From an uncultured Flavobacteriia bacterium (GTDB taxonomy: Bacteria > Bacteroidota > Bacteroidia > Flavobacteriales_D > Crocinitomicaceae): a stretch of 64,000 nt of DNA. The translations under genes and the position numbers were made by a program. Below, in pieces: positions 24,422 to 34,178 of the stretch; within the stretch, counting starts at the first letter, position 1; every line of letters starts with the position of its first letter. A model generated the notes under the pieces. That model was not told the DNA's origin. It made no database searches and was given only the letters and a program-made list of their open reading frames with translations. Where the stretch lies: positions 1-64,000 of the forward strand of contig CAIQQH010000008.1 of assembly GCA_903873915.1 (NCBI GenBank), in the 5' to 3' direction.

Positions 24422-26077
24422 TCATTTATCCCCACTTAAAACCTCTAAGATGGGCGAGCCAGTCATAGCGCCACTGCGCTGAAGCTGAAGGATATGAGAC
24501 AATGTCGCCGCGATATCTGTAATTTCAATGGTACGAAACACATCCTGAGCGGGAATTGATGCGCCGTACCAAAGCAGTGGGACATGCGTATCATAGTTGA
24601 AGGCTGAACCATGACTAGTCCCTTTATGTGCTGCCGCATTATCAATTTCTTTCATTAAATAGCCAGGCTCAAGGATAAACACCACATCACCACTTTCTTT
24701 CGGATGAACCCCTTTCAAGACCATTGCTTGCCATTCATCTCTTGCAGCAGTGCTCAAATCTGTTGGTGTGTAAACAGCTTTAACCTCTGACCACCTGCGA
24801 ATTTGATCCGCTACGAATTCAGCCACTTGATCAATGGTCAAATGAAGTTCTGCTATTTTTTTGTGGTCCAAATAAATGTTTTGATTCTCTTCACACAAAA
24901 CCAATGGAGCACCAAATTTTTCAGCACTCGCCTTTTTCAACAATTCAAGTGGCTCTTTGACGAACATGTAACCGCCAGGCAACTTTTTATCGACCAAATA
25001 TTGAGGCACAGGAACCACCGCATGGTCAGCCGTTAAGAACAATACAAATCCATCTTTGCCATATTGTTTTTCTAAGCTACAAATCAATCGTGCAATCTCA
25101 ATGTCCAATCGCAAGTACATATCTTCCAATTCAACTGAGCGCAAACCAAACGAATGTCCGGCAATGTCGGGGGTAGAATAGGAAATACAGAGCATGTCGG
25201 TTTGGTTATCCGCACCAAGATTCTCTGAAGACATGGCTTGTAAGGCGAAATTTGTTAGGTAAGTATTGGCAAAAGGTGTTGCCGTAAAAAGGGAGAAGTT
25301 GTTTTTTCCAGCAGCGAGTGAAGAAGCATTCATTTGCCCTAAATCATAGGGAAATGTAGGGGTTGTCTTCCCTGAAAGAACTTGTTCGTAGGGAGAATCA
25401 TCGGGCCCTGACGCCGTGTAACTTGAGATATCGTAGAGTGTATTCCACGACTGTTTCATGTACTTTTCCGCGTTGTCACTGGCATTAAAGTCCTGCACCC
25501 ATTTGGGCAATTCACTTTTAAAAAACGTACTTGTGATGAATTTCCCTGTCGCATAATCAAACCAATACGAGCCATCGCTCAAATGTCCACCTGGCAAAAT
25601 GGCACTGCGGTCCTTGATGGAAATGGAAACCACTTTTGCACTTGGATACGTCATTTTGAGTTGATCCGTTATGGTGTAAGTTTTTAAATTTTTTGGTGAA
25701 CACATGCCGCCAGAAGCACTTGTTCCTACAGACTTCTCTGTTGAGTCATAGACACAATTCAATACTTTTCCTGAGTTGCGGTCATACCATTCATTCCCAA
25801 CAATCCCATGATTCGCTGGTGTAGTACCTGTGTAAATACTGGCATGCCCAGGTCCAGTAAATGTTGGAACATAATTGTATAGCGTTGTGCGGCAGTTGGT
25901 GCCATTTTTCATAATTTTCCTGAACCCATTTTCTCCAAAGCGCTCTTGATAGCGATAGAGGTATTCGTAACACATTTGGTCCACTACGATTCCAACAACA
26001 AGTTTGGGTTGTTCTGATTTTTGATTGAAGGCAAAAAGTGGTAAACTAAGTGCTATATAAACGAGCAGATTTTTCAT
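24422..26077 (-). CDS. pafA: PafA-type alkaline phosphatase
   Basis: 551 aa secreted metalloenzyme of the alkaline phosphatase superfamily. Signal peptide 1-18 (FAFNQ). VVGIVVDQM has the first metal Asp, YVPTFTGPGHAS the nucleophile Thr (T74), GIVGNEWYDR and SIKDRSAILPGGH the N and K-x-R phosphate-binding residues typical of Flavobacterium/Elizabethkingia PafA, and FLTADHAVVPVPQ and HGSAFNYDTHVPLL the remaining zinc ligands. PafA is phosphate-insensitive and releases phosphate from organic monoesters. No pho genes adjoin. Monoesterase versus diesterase use is inferred from the K-x-R motif. Confidence 0.87.
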   Translation of the reverse strand: MKNLLVYIALSLPLFAFNQKSEQPKLVVGIVVDQMCYEYLYRYQERFGENGFRKIMKNGTNCRTTLYNYVPTFTGPGHASIYTGTTPANHGIVGNEWYDRNSGKVLNCVYDSTEKSVGTSASGGMCSPKNLKTYTITDQLKMTYPSAKVVSISIKDRSAILPGGHLSDGSYWFDYATGKFITSTFFKSELPKWVQDFNASDNAEKYMKQSWNTLYDISSYTASGPDDSPYEQVLSGKTTPTFPYDLGQMNASSLAAGKNNFSLFTATPFANTYLTNFALQAMSSENLGADNQTDMLCISYSTPDIAGHSFGLRSVELEDMYLRLDIEIARLICSLEKQYGKDGFVLFLTADHAVVPVPQYLVDKKLPGGYMFVKEPLELLKKASAEKFGAPLVLCEENQNIYLDHKKIAELHLTIDQVAEFVADQIRRWSEVKAVYTPTDLSTAARDEWQAMVLKGVHPKESGDVVFILEPGYLMKEIDNAAAHKGTSHGSAFNYDTHVPLLWYGASIPAQDVFRTIEITDIAATLSHILQLQRSGAMTGSPILEVLSGDK

Positions 26078-26136
26078 GCGATAAAATTTGATGTTTAAAA
26101 TTAGTCAAAGCAATACATTCGCGTTCAATTCACCAT

Positions 26137-26144
26137 TAACTTTG
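26137..26144 (+). promoter_or_regulatory. -7 box TAACTTTG for miaE
   Basis: TAnnTTTG match 12 bp before the miaE ATG. Confidence 0.55.
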
Positions 26145-26156
26145 CAATAAAAAAAG

Positions 26157-26747
26157 ATGCTCGGATTGAAAATGGCAACTGATCCTCGATGGGTAAATCT
26201 CGTCGAAAAGAACATTCAAGAAATTCTCATTGACCATGCGTTTTGTGAGCAAAAGGCTGCAAGCAATGCTATTTCGATGATTGTGCAATACCCGCAATAC
26301 CCAGATTTAGTAGATGCCATGACGGCCATTTGCCAAGAAGAGATGGAGCATTTCCACATGGTACATCAAAAACTTCAAGAACGAGGATTCACCCTAGGGT
26401 TTGAGCGCAAAGACCCCTATGTACATGATTTATCTGATTATTTAAAAAAGTCCAAAAATACGGGGTCACGCGCCAGCCATTTTGTCAATCAGATGTTGTT
26501 TGCTGCAATGATTGAGGCGCGCAGCTGCGAGCGGTTTAAAATACTCTCAGAAGAAATAAACGATGAGGACTTGCGAGCATTCTATCGATCACTGATGGAA
26601 AGTGAAGCAAGGCATTATACAACCTTCTTGGGGTTTGCACGAAAATATGGCGAAGGAATTCCTGTGGAAGAGCGTTGGAACGACTTCTTAGAATTTGAAT
26701 CTTCTCTGATGGAGAAGTATGGTAAAAATGAAACGATGCACGGATAA
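26157..26747 (+). CDS. miaE: tRNA-(ms2io6A)-hydroxylase-like di-iron protein
   Basis: 196 aa four-helix di-iron protein. Ligand motifs in order: DHAFCEQKAA, ICQEEMEHFHMV (ExxH), MIEARSCERF and SLMESEARHYTTF (ExxH). This is the MiaE pattern; the enzyme hydroxylates the prenyl side chain of ms2i6A37 in tRNA using O2. The miaA/miaB genes are not in the window. Complete length for the family. Confidence 0.9.
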   Translation: MLGLKMATDPRWVNLVEKNIQEILIDHAFCEQKAASNAISMIVQYPQYPDLVDAMTAICQEEMEHFHMVHQKLQERGFTLGFERKDPYVHDLSDYLKKSKNTGSRASHFVNQMLFAAMIEARSCERFKILSEEINDEDLRAFYRSLMESEARHYTTFLGFARKYGEGIPVEERWNDFLEFESSLMEKYGKNETMHG

Positions 26748-26775
26748 AAAAAGGGCGAATGTATATCCGCCCTTC
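26745..26775 (-). terminator. Terminator of the M14 carboxypeptidase gene
   Basis: Reverse strand: AAGGGCG stem pairing with CGCCCTT, followed by seven U; overlaps the miaE stop region. Confidence 0.85.
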
Positions 26776-26797
26776 CAATATTATTTGTTGTATTTCC

Positions 26798-29635
26798 TTA
26801 GAGCACTGCAAATTTGAGTTGTCCTACTTTTCCGTTTTTCACCGTTTGAAGGTAGAATACTCCGCTACTTACATGCTCGAGTTCAATCAAATGAGTGCTT
26901 GTCACAATATTCTGCGACAAAACAACCTTCCCATTCATATCGTATACTTTTAATTCTTGTCCAATTTCTAAACCTGAAACAATAAACTGACCATTGTTCG
27001 GGTTAGGCATCATTTTCACTCCATTGTAAATCAAATTGTCGATCGACGCACAATCTTGAACAGAAAGCACCAATGTAGATGTTCCGACACAACCGTTAGC
27101 ATCAGTGAATGTCGCTGTTAATGTTTGATTGCCCAATCCCGAAATTATTGGATCAAATGATGCACCTGAAACACCTACCCCAGTAACGATCGTGTTCGCA
27201 GGCGATACTGTCAATTGAATTGTTCCATCATTGATACAAACAATGTTGTTTGCTGCAGAACTTACAATTGTCACAACAGGTAAGGCATTCACTGTGATGT
27301 AGTTCGTCAATGTTGACGTGTTTGATCCTGCAGCATTCGTTACAGTCAATGTTACAGTATATGTACCTGGAGTGGCGTAAACATGCGAGGGTGACTGATT
27401 GGTAGCAGTAGTACCGTCACCAAAATCCCAAGCCCATGTTGTTGGTTGATTCGCTGAAAGGTCATTGAATAATACTGTGCTATTGATACAAACAGAAGCA
27501 GACGACGTATTGAACGATGCCGTTGGTGCTACGACTTGTCCCGCATCATTAAACATAATTTTGAAGTCGTCGAAATAGAAGCCATCCCCAGTTGTACCAT
27601 TGTCAGACCCCAATTTGAATCGCACTTTAATCACCTGTCCGATGTAATCGCTTAAGCTAATCTCCTCAAGCACCCAATTCGACTGCACACCTTCGTAGAC
27701 AGGTTGATTGTTGGGTTGAACGCTTCCGTTTGCGTTTGTGCCAGGCACTGTATAGTTTCCACATTGACCAATCCATGTTGTTCCACCGTCTGTCGATACT
27801 TGAAATTGCACGTAATCGTAATCTGCTTCAATGTTCCATTTTGCGAAATACGAAATCCCTGCAGAAATGGCATTGGTCAAATCGATATTGGGAACATACG
27901 AATATGTTTTTGATGCGACGTTATTCGCATAGTTACCTGTTGGGCTGTCTGTGTAAGATGTTGAGGCAGAAACGAAGGTGGAAGTCGTTGTTCCCCATGT
28001 TCCCGTCCAGTTGGCATTCGAACCGTCTTCAATCACCTGAACAGTAAGTGCACCATAGGTTTTAACAATGGTATCTTTCTTTACCCACATTCCATTGTCG
28101 GTTTTCAAAATGTACTTGATTTGATCGCCATATTGTATTGCCGGATTCAACACGTAAGATATTGCACCTGAAGTATTCGTCATCAAAGGAACATTGTACA
28201 CCATTGGCGCACCGACAGACTGGACGTTCAACAAGGGTTGAATGGATACCGTAATTGCACCATTTTCACGCCCTAAGCGTTGTGCAGTGTGAGAAAAATT
28301 ACCTGTTAATGTTGCCACCGTTGAAGGATCGGCATCTTTCACAACCAAGTACTTTCGGCTGATGTGTGCAAGCACTAAATTCGGGAACATCATGTCTTTG
28401 CAGGTAGCATCGATTTCAGATGAAGGTTGCCAAAACGCAGTTCCCACCTCTGGGGTATGCACAAACATGGTGTCTTTTACACCGACACCAATGTCCAATT
28501 TGTACATGTAATCGTCTGAATCACCCGATGCTGGGTAGAGCGCTGAACTTTTCATTGCCGTATATCCGTTGTACTGCACCATGTGGTTTGTTTCCGCTTG
28601 GAAATAGTTGTGGTGTGGTGCAAATTCGGCAGTTGTTGTTCCGATTGGGAACAAGATGTCTTTGGCATAAGTGTGAGCATTGAAGGCAGAAATAAAGTGG
28701 TTGTTTTGTACCAACCATCTGATTGCTTGTACTTCAGGCTCAGAATAAGCCGCAGTTCCGCAATAGGTATCATTGCTTGTGGTTGTGCTCGTCCCTGTTG
28801 TCCCCCAGCCATAGCCGTAATTACGATTTAAGTCAACTCCATAAACTCCACCACCATTGTTGCGGCGATTCTTTCGCCACATACCTCCTCCGTTCGCATT
28901 GGTTGATTCATTGTAGAGGTATCCATCCACGTTTATGCATGGCACAAAGTACAACTGCATGTTGTCAACGATGTATTTCACCTCATCATTGGTGTTGTAG
29001 TTTTCGAGCATGTACCACATGAAGAAAACCGTTTCCATCAAACTCATTGGTTCACGTGCATGGTGAATTGCCGTGTAAAGCACCTTGGTCTCTGTACTTT
29101 CGTCAGTGTTTGGATTGTCAGAAATTCGCACATAATAAATTGGGCGATTCTCACGGGAGAGAAACGTTGAGATAGGCGCTTTTGTGGTAATTAAATTTGG
29201 ATAAAGCGTTGCCATTTGATCCAATTCGGCAAGCATCTCGTTGTATTTGAGATAGCCTCCCATTGTTCCTTGGTTGAAGTTTGTTGGGGTCGCAGGATTA
29301 AATCCAGTGCTTCCACCATTTCCTCCTGCACAAGTTGCATTTTTGGGTACATACCCACTTGGGTCTGACATGTGTTCAATGTAATAGGCTTGAACATCCT
29401 CAATCAACACTTCATAATCGAAGTTGTTTTCATTCATAATTGCTATTTCCAGATTGGAGAAATCGGAAATAAAGAATACACCTTCCTTGTAGGTGCCATG
29501 GTCTACTGTAACACCAAGATCACCCAAGCGCTTCAATTCTAGCGCATCGGCAAAAACTTTGATGCGTGAATAAGAAGATTGAGAAAAGCTGATTGTACTT
29601 AAAACAGTAAAAAGGAGAGTTATTAGTTTTTTCAT
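26798..29635 (-). CDS. Secreted M14 zinc carboxypeptidase with PKD domain and T9SS type A tail
   Basis: 945 aa from the ATG at 29635 (a TTG three codons earlier is less likely). Signal peptide 1-18. The M14 domain spans about 100-420: zinc ligands in AIHHAREPMS and FNAHTYAKD, substrate Arg/Asn in VDLNRNYGYG, catalytic Glu in VHTPEVGTAFW. A CUB/MAM-like region with FYFDDFKIMF follows, then a PKD domain (AWDFGDGTTATNQSPSHVYA), a short SprB-like repeat segment, and a type A sorting tail (MPNPNNGQFIVSG). It should digest peptides outside the cell. Monocistronic with its own terminator. Confidence 0.92.
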   Translation of the reverse strand: MKKLITLLFTVLSTISFSQSSYSRIKVFADALELKRLGDLGVTVDHGTYKEGVFFISDFSNLEIAIMNENNFDYEVLIEDVQAYYIEHMSDPSGYVPKNATCAGGNGGSTGFNPATPTNFNQGTMGGYLKYNEMLAELDQMATLYPNLITTKAPISTFLSRENRPIYYVRISDNPNTDESTETKVLYTAIHHAREPMSLMETVFFMWYMLENYNTNDEVKYIVDNMQLYFVPCINVDGYLYNESTNANGGGMWRKNRRNNGGGVYGVDLNRNYGYGWGTTGTSTTTSNDTYCGTAAYSEPEVQAIRWLVQNNHFISAFNAHTYAKDILFPIGTTTAEFAPHHNYFQAETNHMVQYNGYTAMKSSALYPASGDSDDYMYKLDIGVGVKDTMFVHTPEVGTAFWQPSSEIDATCKDMMFPNLVLAHISRKYLVVKDADPSTVATLTGNFSHTAQRLGRENGAITVSIQPLLNVQSVGAPMVYNVPLMTNTSGAISYVLNPAIQYGDQIKYILKTDNGMWVKKDTIVKTYGALTVQVIEDGSNANWTGTWGTTTSTFVSASTSYTDSPTGNYANNVASKTYSYVPNIDLTNAISAGISYFAKWNIEADYDYVQFQVSTDGGTTWIGQCGNYTVPGTNANGSVQPNNQPVYEGVQSNWVLEEISLSDYIGQVIKVRFKLGSDNGTTGDGFYFDDFKIMFNDAGQVVAPTASFNTSSASVCINSTVLFNDLSANQPTTWAWDFGDGTTATNQSPSHVYATPGTYTVTLTVTNAAGSNTSTLTNYITVNALPVVTIVSSAANNIVCINDGTIQLTVSPANTIVTGVGVSGASFDPIISGLGNQTLTATFTDANGCVGTSTLVLSVQDCASIDNLIYNGVKMMPNPNNGQFIVSGLEIGQELKVYDMNGKVVLSQNIVTSTHLIELEHVSSGVFYLQTVKNGKVGQLKFAVL

Positions 29636-29848
29636 TTCTGGCAAAGTTTGCAGCCAATTTACTGCTTTTTTTATCCATACAGCACTAGTTTTTTATTTAC
29701 TTACCAAGCCATTTAAAAGCCTTTAAACTAAACACCTAATAAACAGGAATTAAAACACTTAAATTGATGCCGACATGATCAATAAATTACTTTTCAATGA
29801 TACATTTCACAATGACTGAGAAGACAAGATTATGTCAACATAAAAGTC

Positions 29849-29856
29849 TATTTTTG
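29849..29856 (+). promoter_or_regulatory. -7 box TATTTTTG for sppA
   Basis: TAnnTTTG match 16 bp before the sppA ATG. The rest of the 237-bp gap 29636-29872 shows nothing else. Confidence 0.5.
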
Positions 29857-29872
29857 ATAAAAATTCTAAGCT

Positions 29873-31669
29873 ATGACTGAAAATAAAATCACCTTCGGAA
29901 AAATCTTTTGGCCGAGTTTATTGGCCATATTCATCATGTCCATCATTGGGTTGTTCATTTTTGTATTGATCATCGGCGGAATCATTGGGAGTTTTGGTGA
30001 ATTCGGTCCAAAACCATTGTCCATTAAAAACAACACCGTATTGCACATGACCTTAAACGGTGAGATTGCAGAAAAGTCAAGTAGTACGTTTGATCCAACT
30101 TCATTTAACTTGAACCGTACGATTGGCTTGAGCGACCTGCTTTTTGGCATTGAAACAGCAAAAAACGACGAGAAGGTAAAGGGAATTTTCCTTGAAGTAG
30201 GTGATTTAAATTGCGGGTATTCCAGCACGCGCGAGATTCGTCAAGCACTCATTGATTTTAAATCATCTGGAAAATTTATCGTTGCCTATAATGCGGGGGA
30301 GGTCATTACGCAAAAAGAGTATTATTTAAGTTCTGTTGCCAACGAAGTGTATGCGTTTCCATCCTCAGCAATGGAGTTTTTTGGACTCGGTGCTGAGCTC
30401 ATGTATTTCAAAAACACCTTGGATAAATTGGATGTTGAAGTGGAAATTATCCGCGGAAGCAACAATGATTTTAAAAGTGCAGTGGAGCCGTTTTTTCGCA
30501 CGGACATGAGTGATTCTAGTCGTGTTCAAATTGAGCGTTATCTGACATCTATGTGGGAAGATATTCGACAGGACATTTCAACGGAGCGACAAGTATCCAT
30601 TCTAAAGTTGAACGATATTGCAGAAAATGCTAGCATAAGAAGAGCCAACGATGCTGTTAAACTCAAGCTCATTGATGGTGTAATGTACAGAGATGAGGTC
30701 ATCGATTTGATATCGAAGAAAATTGGCTTAGACCAAGGTGAGGAACCAGAATTTCAAGCATTTGAAAAGTATGCGCGCAAAAAATTCTATTCGGAGCAAA
30801 CATTGACCAAAAAAGATGACCCCAATATTGCTGTCATTTTAGCAGAAGGTGAAATCTCTACCGATGGTGATGGCTTAAGCTCCAAAGAAATCTGTAAGTT
30901 ATTTCAAGCGGTACGTAAAAACAGTTCAATTAAAACCGTTGTTTTCCGTGTCAATAGTCCAGGTGGAAGCGCATTGGCAAGTGATGAAATTTGGCGGGAA
31001 GTGGTCTTGACAAATAAAACAAAGAAAGTCATTGTATCCATGGGTGATGTCGCTGCTTCTGGCGGGTATTACGTTTCGGCTCCAGGAACATTGATCTTTG
31101 CTGAACCGACGACAATCACGGGATCCATCGGTGTTTTTGGAATGATTCCCTACGTTGGGAAAATGCTTGAAAACAAATTGGGCATCACCTTCGATCGAGC
31201 TGGAACAAACGCCCATTCGATCATGTCACTCATGAAGAAACTGACACCTGAAGAGTTGAAAATGATTCAAAAAGAAGTTGACTACACCTATATGGAATTC
31301 CTAAATCGTGTTTCTGTCGGGCGAAATTTATCTGTTGAACAAGTGAACATGATTGCGCGAGGACGTGTGTGGACAGGCAGAGATGCACTTGAAATAGGCC
31401 TTGTCGACCGCTTAGGAGGTCTTTATGATGCGATTCAATTTGCCTCTAAAAAAGCGGGTATCAAAGACAAAAAAGTATTGTATTATCCCTTGAAAGAAGA
31501 AGACATGTGGCAAGAATTACTTGAGGACTATGAAGAAGACAATGGAAATCTGGTGATGACACGAAGCAAGCTACCGGAGGTTCTTAGCTCTTCGTACGAA
31601 TCATTGTTGCGTATGAGCAATCGATTTGGAATTCAAATGCGTTTACCTTACGAAATTACTATCCATTAA
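29873..31669 (+). CDS. sppA: Signal peptide peptidase SppA, 67K type
   Basis: 598 aa inner-membrane serine protease. One N-terminal TM helix (about residues 13-40), then two tandem S49/ClpP-like domains. The Lys of the dyad is in NNDFKSAVEPFFRTDMS (first domain) and the Ser in VNSPGGSALASDEIW (second), as in the long E. coli-type enzyme. It degrades cleaved signal peptides in the membrane. The last 4 bp overlap the converging barrel gene. Confidence 0.94.
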   Translation: MTENKITFGKIFWPSLLAIFIMSIIGLFIFVLIIGGIIGSFGEFGPKPLSIKNNTVLHMTLNGEIAEKSSSTFDPTSFNLNRTIGLSDLLFGIETAKNDEKVKGIFLEVGDLNCGYSSTREIRQALIDFKSSGKFIVAYNAGEVITQKEYYLSSVANEVYAFPSSAMEFFGLGAELMYFKNTLDKLDVEVEIIRGSNNDFKSAVEPFFRTDMSDSSRVQIERYLTSMWEDIRQDISTERQVSILKLNDIAENASIRRANDAVKLKLIDGVMYRDEVIDLISKKIGLDQGEEPEFQAFEKYARKKFYSEQTLTKKDDPNIAVILAEGEISTDGDGLSSKEICKLFQAVRKNSSIKTVVFRVNSPGGSALASDEIWREVVLTNKTKKVIVSMGDVAASGGYYVSAPGTLIFAEPTTITGSIGVFGMIPYVGKMLENKLGITFDRAGTNAHSIMSLMKKLTPEELKMIQKEVDYTYMEFLNRVSVGRNLSVEQVNMIARGRVWTGRDALEIGLVDRLGGLYDAIQFASKKAGIKDKKVLYYPLKEEDMWQELLEDYEEDNGNLVMTRSKLPEVLSSSYESLLRMSNRFGIQMRLPYEITIH

Positions 31670-32376
31670 CCATTGTTTCTACGGCGATAATTCCGTTTTT
31701 TACTGGTCCAATTGTACTGACGTTTTTTGCTAAAATTACTCTTGTAAACGGGTTTTATTCGATAAACCAATCCTACCGTATGTTGTACATAATCCGTTTT
31801 GGATGTCCAAATGTTACTTACCAAACCAAGTTTCCCTGCTGTTTGAAAGCGCAAGCCCCAACTTTTGGAAAACCATAAATTTACACCCAAGCTTAGACTG
31901 ACCATTGGTGTCAGTGGTGCTGACATTGTTTGTCGGTAGGTCATTCCAGCTCCAAAAGCAAAATACAGATCCAACCATTGGGCATAATAAGCCATACGCG
32001 GCAAAAAACTGTATTTAAACGAAGCATCTGCAGCGGCAAAAACTCCTTTTACCCCAGTTGAGTCATTGATCAACTTTGAAGTCGAGTAGCGGTTGTAGGA
32101 AAGAGCTCCATCAAAACTCCACCCTTTCTTTAAGTACTTATCCATTGACAAGGTCGTTGGATAATAAAGATAATTCCACGAGTTTTTATAATCGAGCAGT
32201 TTAGAAAATGCCAGTCCATCATCATCGACGACGTTCCATCCAAGGCCAATCATCCATCGATATGGATCATTTTTTCGACGAAGATATTGCGATTGAGCAT
32301 TTGCAGGAGCCATCCACCCACACAGACAAAGTGTGACAAGAAGGAAAGCAAATTTTCTTGTGTTCAATCTCGACAT
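31666..32376 (-). CDS. Probable outer-membrane beta-barrel protein
   Basis: 236 aa from the ATG at 32376 (a TTG at 32409 would add 11 residues before the signal peptide). Signal peptide ends near APANAQ. The body alternates aromatic/hydrophobic and polar residues (YAQWLDLYFAFGAGMTYRQ, MVSLSLGVNLWFSKSWGLRF), as in small 8- to 10-strand barrels. The C-terminus is a basic tail (KKRQYNWTSKKRNYRRRN). Family not identified. Converges on sppA, overlapping 4 bp. Confidence 0.65.
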   Translation of the reverse strand: MSRLNTRKFAFLLVTLCLCGWMAPANAQSQYLRRKNDPYRWMIGLGWNVVDDDGLAFSKLLDYKNSWNYLYYPTTLSMDKYLKKGWSFDGALSYNRYSTSKLINDSTGVKGVFAAADASFKYSFLPRMAYYAQWLDLYFAFGAGMTYRQTMSAPLTPMVSLSLGVNLWFSKSWGLRFQTAGKLGLVSNIWTSKTDYVQHTVGLVYRIKPVYKSNFSKKRQYNWTSKKRNYRRRNNG

Positions 32377-32426
32377 AAATTCTTGTTCTCGATGATTTAA
32401 TGATTGCAAAGGTAAGGAAGTCCATG

Positions 32427-32457
32427 AAAAAAAGAAGCCCCCGAAAATTCGAGGGCT
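32427..32457 (-). terminator. Terminator of tig
   Basis: Reverse strand AAGCCCTCGA/TCGGGGGCTT stem with one bulge or mismatch, then C and seven U, 17 bp past the tig stop. Confidence 0.85.
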
Positions 32458-32474
32458 TGCACTACATATTTTAA

Positions 32475-33827
32475 TTATTTCGAAGCGAGCTCAACGAAGT
32501 CATCGTAAGAAATTTCTTTCTCCGACAATTTCACGGTGCTTTTAAAATAATCTGTTAATTTTTGCTCTGCGAGCATGTCGTAAATTCGAGTTGCTTCCTC
32601 TTTGTTTCCAAGAACTTGAAGAGCTGATTGCGTCAATTCGTTATCGTCAGGCGCAGGAATTCCGTACTGCGCATAATTGCTCACCAACAATCCTTTTGTG
32701 AACTGGATTACCTCTTGATTATCCAACTTGATTTCGTTGTTTTTGAAGATACTTGTTTGTATCAATTGCCATTTTAAGCTTTTCGCATAGCCCTCGTATT
32801 CTGCAGTCAATTGTTCGTCAGAAATTGGTTTATCATTGGACAATTTAATCCAGCGCTTCAAGAATGCATCCGGCAATTGAATGGCCGTTTTCTCCAACAA
32901 CTCATCATAAATCGTGCGTGTCAACAAGCGATCTGAATCATTTGCAAACATATTCCGAAGATCAGCAGCAATGCGTTCTTTCAATTCTTTTTCAGACGAA
33001 ATAGCACCTTCACCAAACAAACGGTCAAAAAGTTCTTGATTGAGTTCAGCCGCTTCCATGTGTTTGATCTCATTGATGGTCATTTGGAATTGATCAGAGA
33101 TAGTATCCAATGCAGATTCTTGGATACCAAGCATTGATGCCGTATCGCTTCCACCGCGAGAAACATGCGCTGGATTTACACGAACTTTGTCTCCAATTGC
33201 TTTGCCCTCTAATCCTTTTTTCGTCTCAGCATCCTTCACAAATTCCATGGAGATGGTTGAAGAATGAAGAATTCCTCCTTCTTTAATTTCTCCCTCTGCA
33301 TTTAGTTCAACGAATTGTGCCAAGATCATGTCTTTTTCCCCAACAGTATCTGATGAGATTAGCTTACCATAGCGACGCGAAAGATCTTCGATTTGTTTTG
33401 AAATGAGCGCATCATCAATTTTCACTTTCACATGGTCGAATTTGCTTTTCGAAGACAAGGGAAGTTCAAATTTCGGGCTCAAGCCAATTTCAAACTGAAA
33501 AGTGAAATTTTCTGGTTTTTCAAAATTACCATCCACATCAGCTCCAGCTTTTGGAATAGGATTACCAAGAATATCGATTTTGTTCTCTGCGATAAACTTG
33601 TATAGACCATCGTTGACAATTTTATTCAACTCATCTGCAAGGACGCCTTTTCCGTATTGCTTTTGCACAATTCCGAAAGGCACATGACCCGGACGGAAAC
33701 CAGGAATCTTTGCCGTTTTTCGGTGTTTTTCCAATGTTGATTTCACCTTGTCCTGATAATCTCCAGGCACGATTTCAACTTTCAACAATGCATTCAATGC
33801 ATCGACATCTTGACGAGTTACATTCAT
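32475..33827 (-). CDS. tig: Trigger factor
   Basis: 450 aa ribosome-associated chaperone/PPIase. The N-terminal ribosome-binding domain has the signature KIPGFRPGHVPFGIVQKQYG near residue 40. The middle PPIase-like part (about 150-240) and helical C-terminal arms (about 260-430) follow. ATG at 33827. The gene lies 21 bp after the terminator of the tRNA-Leu gene on the same strand, so it may get some read-through, or a promoter overlapping that hairpin. Confidence 0.93.
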   Translation of the reverse strand: MNVTRQDVDALNALLKVEIVPGDYQDKVKSTLEKHRKTAKIPGFRPGHVPFGIVQKQYGKGVLADELNKIVNDGLYKFIAENKIDILGNPIPKAGADVDGNFEKPENFTFQFEIGLSPKFELPLSSKSKFDHVKVKIDDALISKQIEDLSRRYGKLISSDTVGEKDMILAQFVELNAEGEIKEGGILHSSTISMEFVKDAETKKGLEGKAIGDKVRVNPAHVSRGGSDTASMLGIQESALDTISDQFQMTINEIKHMEAAELNQELFDRLFGEGAISSEKELKERIAADLRNMFANDSDRLLTRTIYDELLEKTAIQLPDAFLKRWIKLSNDKPISDEQLTAEYEGYAKSLKWQLIQTSIFKNNEIKLDNQEVIQFTKGLLVSNYAQYGIPAPDDNELTQSALQVLGNKEEATRIYDMLAEQKLTDYFKSTVKLSEKEISYDDFVELASK

Positions 33828-33848
33828 TTTAATCTCATTTATAGCTTA

Positions 33849-33884
33849 AACAAAAATGGTCTCGCTTTTCAACGAGACCATTTT
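33849..33884 (-). terminator. Terminator after tRNA-Leu
   Basis: Reverse strand AATGGTCTCG pairs with CGAGACCATT around an eight-base loop, then TTTTTG; begins 4 nt past the tRNA 3' end. Confidence 0.85.
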
Positions 33885-33887
33885 CAG

Positions 33888-33969
33888 TGCGGATGGAGGG
33901 ACTCGAACCCGCATACCTCTCGGCACCAGATCCTAAGTCTGGCGTGTCTACCAATTTCACCACATCCGC
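33888..33969 (-). tRNA. tRNA-Leu (anticodon UAG)
   Basis: 82 nt on the reverse strand. Acceptor stem GCGGATG/CATCCGC with discriminator A. D-arm TGGTGAAATTGGTAGACA, anticodon stem-loop CCAGA-CTTAGGA-TCTGG giving UAG, a class II variable arm (TGCCGAGAGGTA) and T-arm GCGGGTTCGAGTCCCTC. The long variable arm fits Leu. The 3' CCA is not encoded; the next bases are CTG. Reads CUA and probably other CUN codons. Confidence 0.97.
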
Positions 33970-34023
33970 AAATTTATTTCAAATTAGGAGGTCCGACTGA
34001 CGCTACCTACCCTTTCGGGATTG

Positions 34024-34031
34024 CAAAGATA
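34024..34031 (-). promoter_or_regulatory. -7 box TATCTTTG for tRNA-Leu
   Basis: Perfect -7 box 54 bp before the tRNA. The intervening leader contains CCCGAAAGGG, a GC-rich hairpin like those found in stable-RNA leaders. Confidence 0.6.
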
Positions 34032-34152
34032 ATGGTTTTATTTAGAGAATGAAAAATCAACGCTGGAAAAAATGAATTTTGCCGTGAACACTTCTTTGTT
34101 TTTTTGTGGAAAAGTCGTGATAACTGAATTCACAGCGCATCGGTGTTCGATG

Positions 34153-34160
34153 TAAATTTG
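34153..34160 (+). promoter_or_regulatory. -7 box TAAATTTG for the flavin reductase gene
   Basis: TAnnTTTG match 18 bp upstream of the ATG at 34179. Confidence 0.55.
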
Positions 34161-34178
34161 TAGAATTCAATTTTATCA

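Noticed and set aside
33810-34052. 80-codon forward frame reading GWRDSNPHTSRHQ
   Set aside because: It is the antisense of tRNA-Leu and its terminator; this peptide is a classic false translation of tRNA genes.
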